Source of the DNA: an uncultured Ruminococcus sp.
GTDB taxonomy: Bacteria; Bacillota; Clostridia; Oscillospirales; Ruminococcaceae
Length of the DNA: 5,861 nucleotides
Direction of reading: 5' to 3'
NCBI GenBank assembly: GCA_946188175.1
Contig: CAMHUJ010000124.1
Span: forward strand, 1-5,861
Each line of letters opens with the position of its first letter. Positions within the stretch are counted from its first letter, which is position 1. Below are positions 5,476-5,861 of the stretch, piece after piece. The notes under the pieces are model-generated. The model did not search any database and was not told the DNA's origin. It saw only the letters and a program-made list of their open reading frames with translations. Position numbers and translations under genes: made by a program.

Positions 5476-5861
5476 ATGAAATTTGAGTCTCTGCTGGCGC
5501 GACGCTATATTTTCTCGCAGAAGCGGCATTCCTTGCTGACAATATGCAGCATCATGATCGCCGTCGCGCTGATGACCATGCTGTTTTCGACCTTCACGAC
5601 CGCGCTCGGCATTGCGCGCGATCTGCTGTATGATCAGGCGCCGTATCATGTGATGTTCACGGATGTGACGCGCGAACAGGCAGCCGAGATCCGGCATATG
5701 AATCAGGTCGGGAGCGCCGAGCTTGTCGAAAAGCCGGGCGGCGGCTATTCGGTGCAGGTCTTGTTCAATACCTACATTGACGATGAAACCGTGTTTATCA
5801 AAGGCATGATTCAGCATCTCGATCTGAATGCGGATACGGACACGGCGATCGCGTCCAACTA
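5476..5861 (+). CDS. FtsX/MacB-like ABC transporter permease (N-terminal 128 residues, cut by the window edge)
   Basis: The start at 5476 follows AGGCGG (5462-5467) closely after the ATPase stop. The visible part begins MKFESLLARRYIFSQKRHSL, an amphipathic basic N-terminus typical of FtsX-like permeases that docks on the ATPase. One long membrane segment follows (about residues 20-45, LLTICSIMIAVALMTMLFST). Residues ~50-128 are hydrophilic and look extracellular, with the region around YHVMFTDVT in the position of a MacB-type periplasmic core domain. A large domain straight after TM1 favours MacB/LolE-like topology over the ten-helix BceB layout, where the large domain lies between TM7 and TM8. 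It forms the membrane part of the transporter with the preceding gene. Confidence 0.88.
   Translation, partial: MKFESLLARRYIFSQKRHSLLTICSIMIAVALMTMLFSTFTTALGIARDLLYDQAPYHVMFTDVTREQAAEIRHMNQVGSAELVEKPGGGYSVQVLFNTYIDDETVFIKGMIQHLDLNADTDTAIASN

Overview
The window looks like chromosomal DNA of a Gram-positive Clostridia member, most likely Ruminococcaceae/Oscillospiraceae. The basis is strong AGGAGG-type ribosome binding sites, textbook sigma-A promoters, moderately high GC in the coding regions with AT-rich gaps, and a gene set familiar from that group. This placement is inference. No phage, IS, CRISPR, rRNA or tRNA was seen. There are six genes, two of them cut by the window edges.

Left part, all on the minus strand. 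Positions 957 to 1 (running off the left edge) encode a membrane-anchored or secreted protein: an N-terminal hydrophobic segment, a long Thr/Lys/Glu-rich linker and a phosphodiester glycosidase (NAGPA/DUF2233-like) domain. The linker and the domain lie in different frames, and the shift falls in three closely spaced A tracts. Upstream, at 1982 to 1083, is an AraC-family regulator (cupin plus two HTH motifs) with its own sigma-A promoter and intrinsic terminator. The gap 1983-2262 holds that promoter and some degenerate direct and inverted repeats, but no gene.

Middle part, also minus strand. A two-gene operon is driven by a consensus-like promoter at 4474-4502 and closed by a terminator at 2263-2292. 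The first gene (4427 to 3270) is a CobW/COG0523 GTPase with an intact P-loop and CxCC motif, and a 77-residue His/Asp/Glu/Cys loop containing 41 histidines. The second (3259 to 2300) is a diverged CobW-like P-loop protein. It lacks CxCC and carries a C-terminal domain resembling that of the TIGR03943/DUF1980 (YcgQ) permease partner. Together they suggest a transition-metal (probably zinc) storage, delivery or homeostasis module. This is the most interesting gene pair in the window.

Right part, plus strand. Past an intergenic region with a cluster of perfect hairpins and 7-bp tandem repeats (4544-4693) lies an imperfect palindrome. It contains TGACA-N4-TGTAA, the core described for BceR-type response regulators, and is followed by an extended -10 promoter. 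This promoter reads into an ABC transporter ATPase (4779-5462, MacB/LolD/BceA type) and the start of an FtsX-like permease (5476 to the right edge). That points to an inducible efflux or cell-envelope-stress transporter whose regulator lies outside the window.
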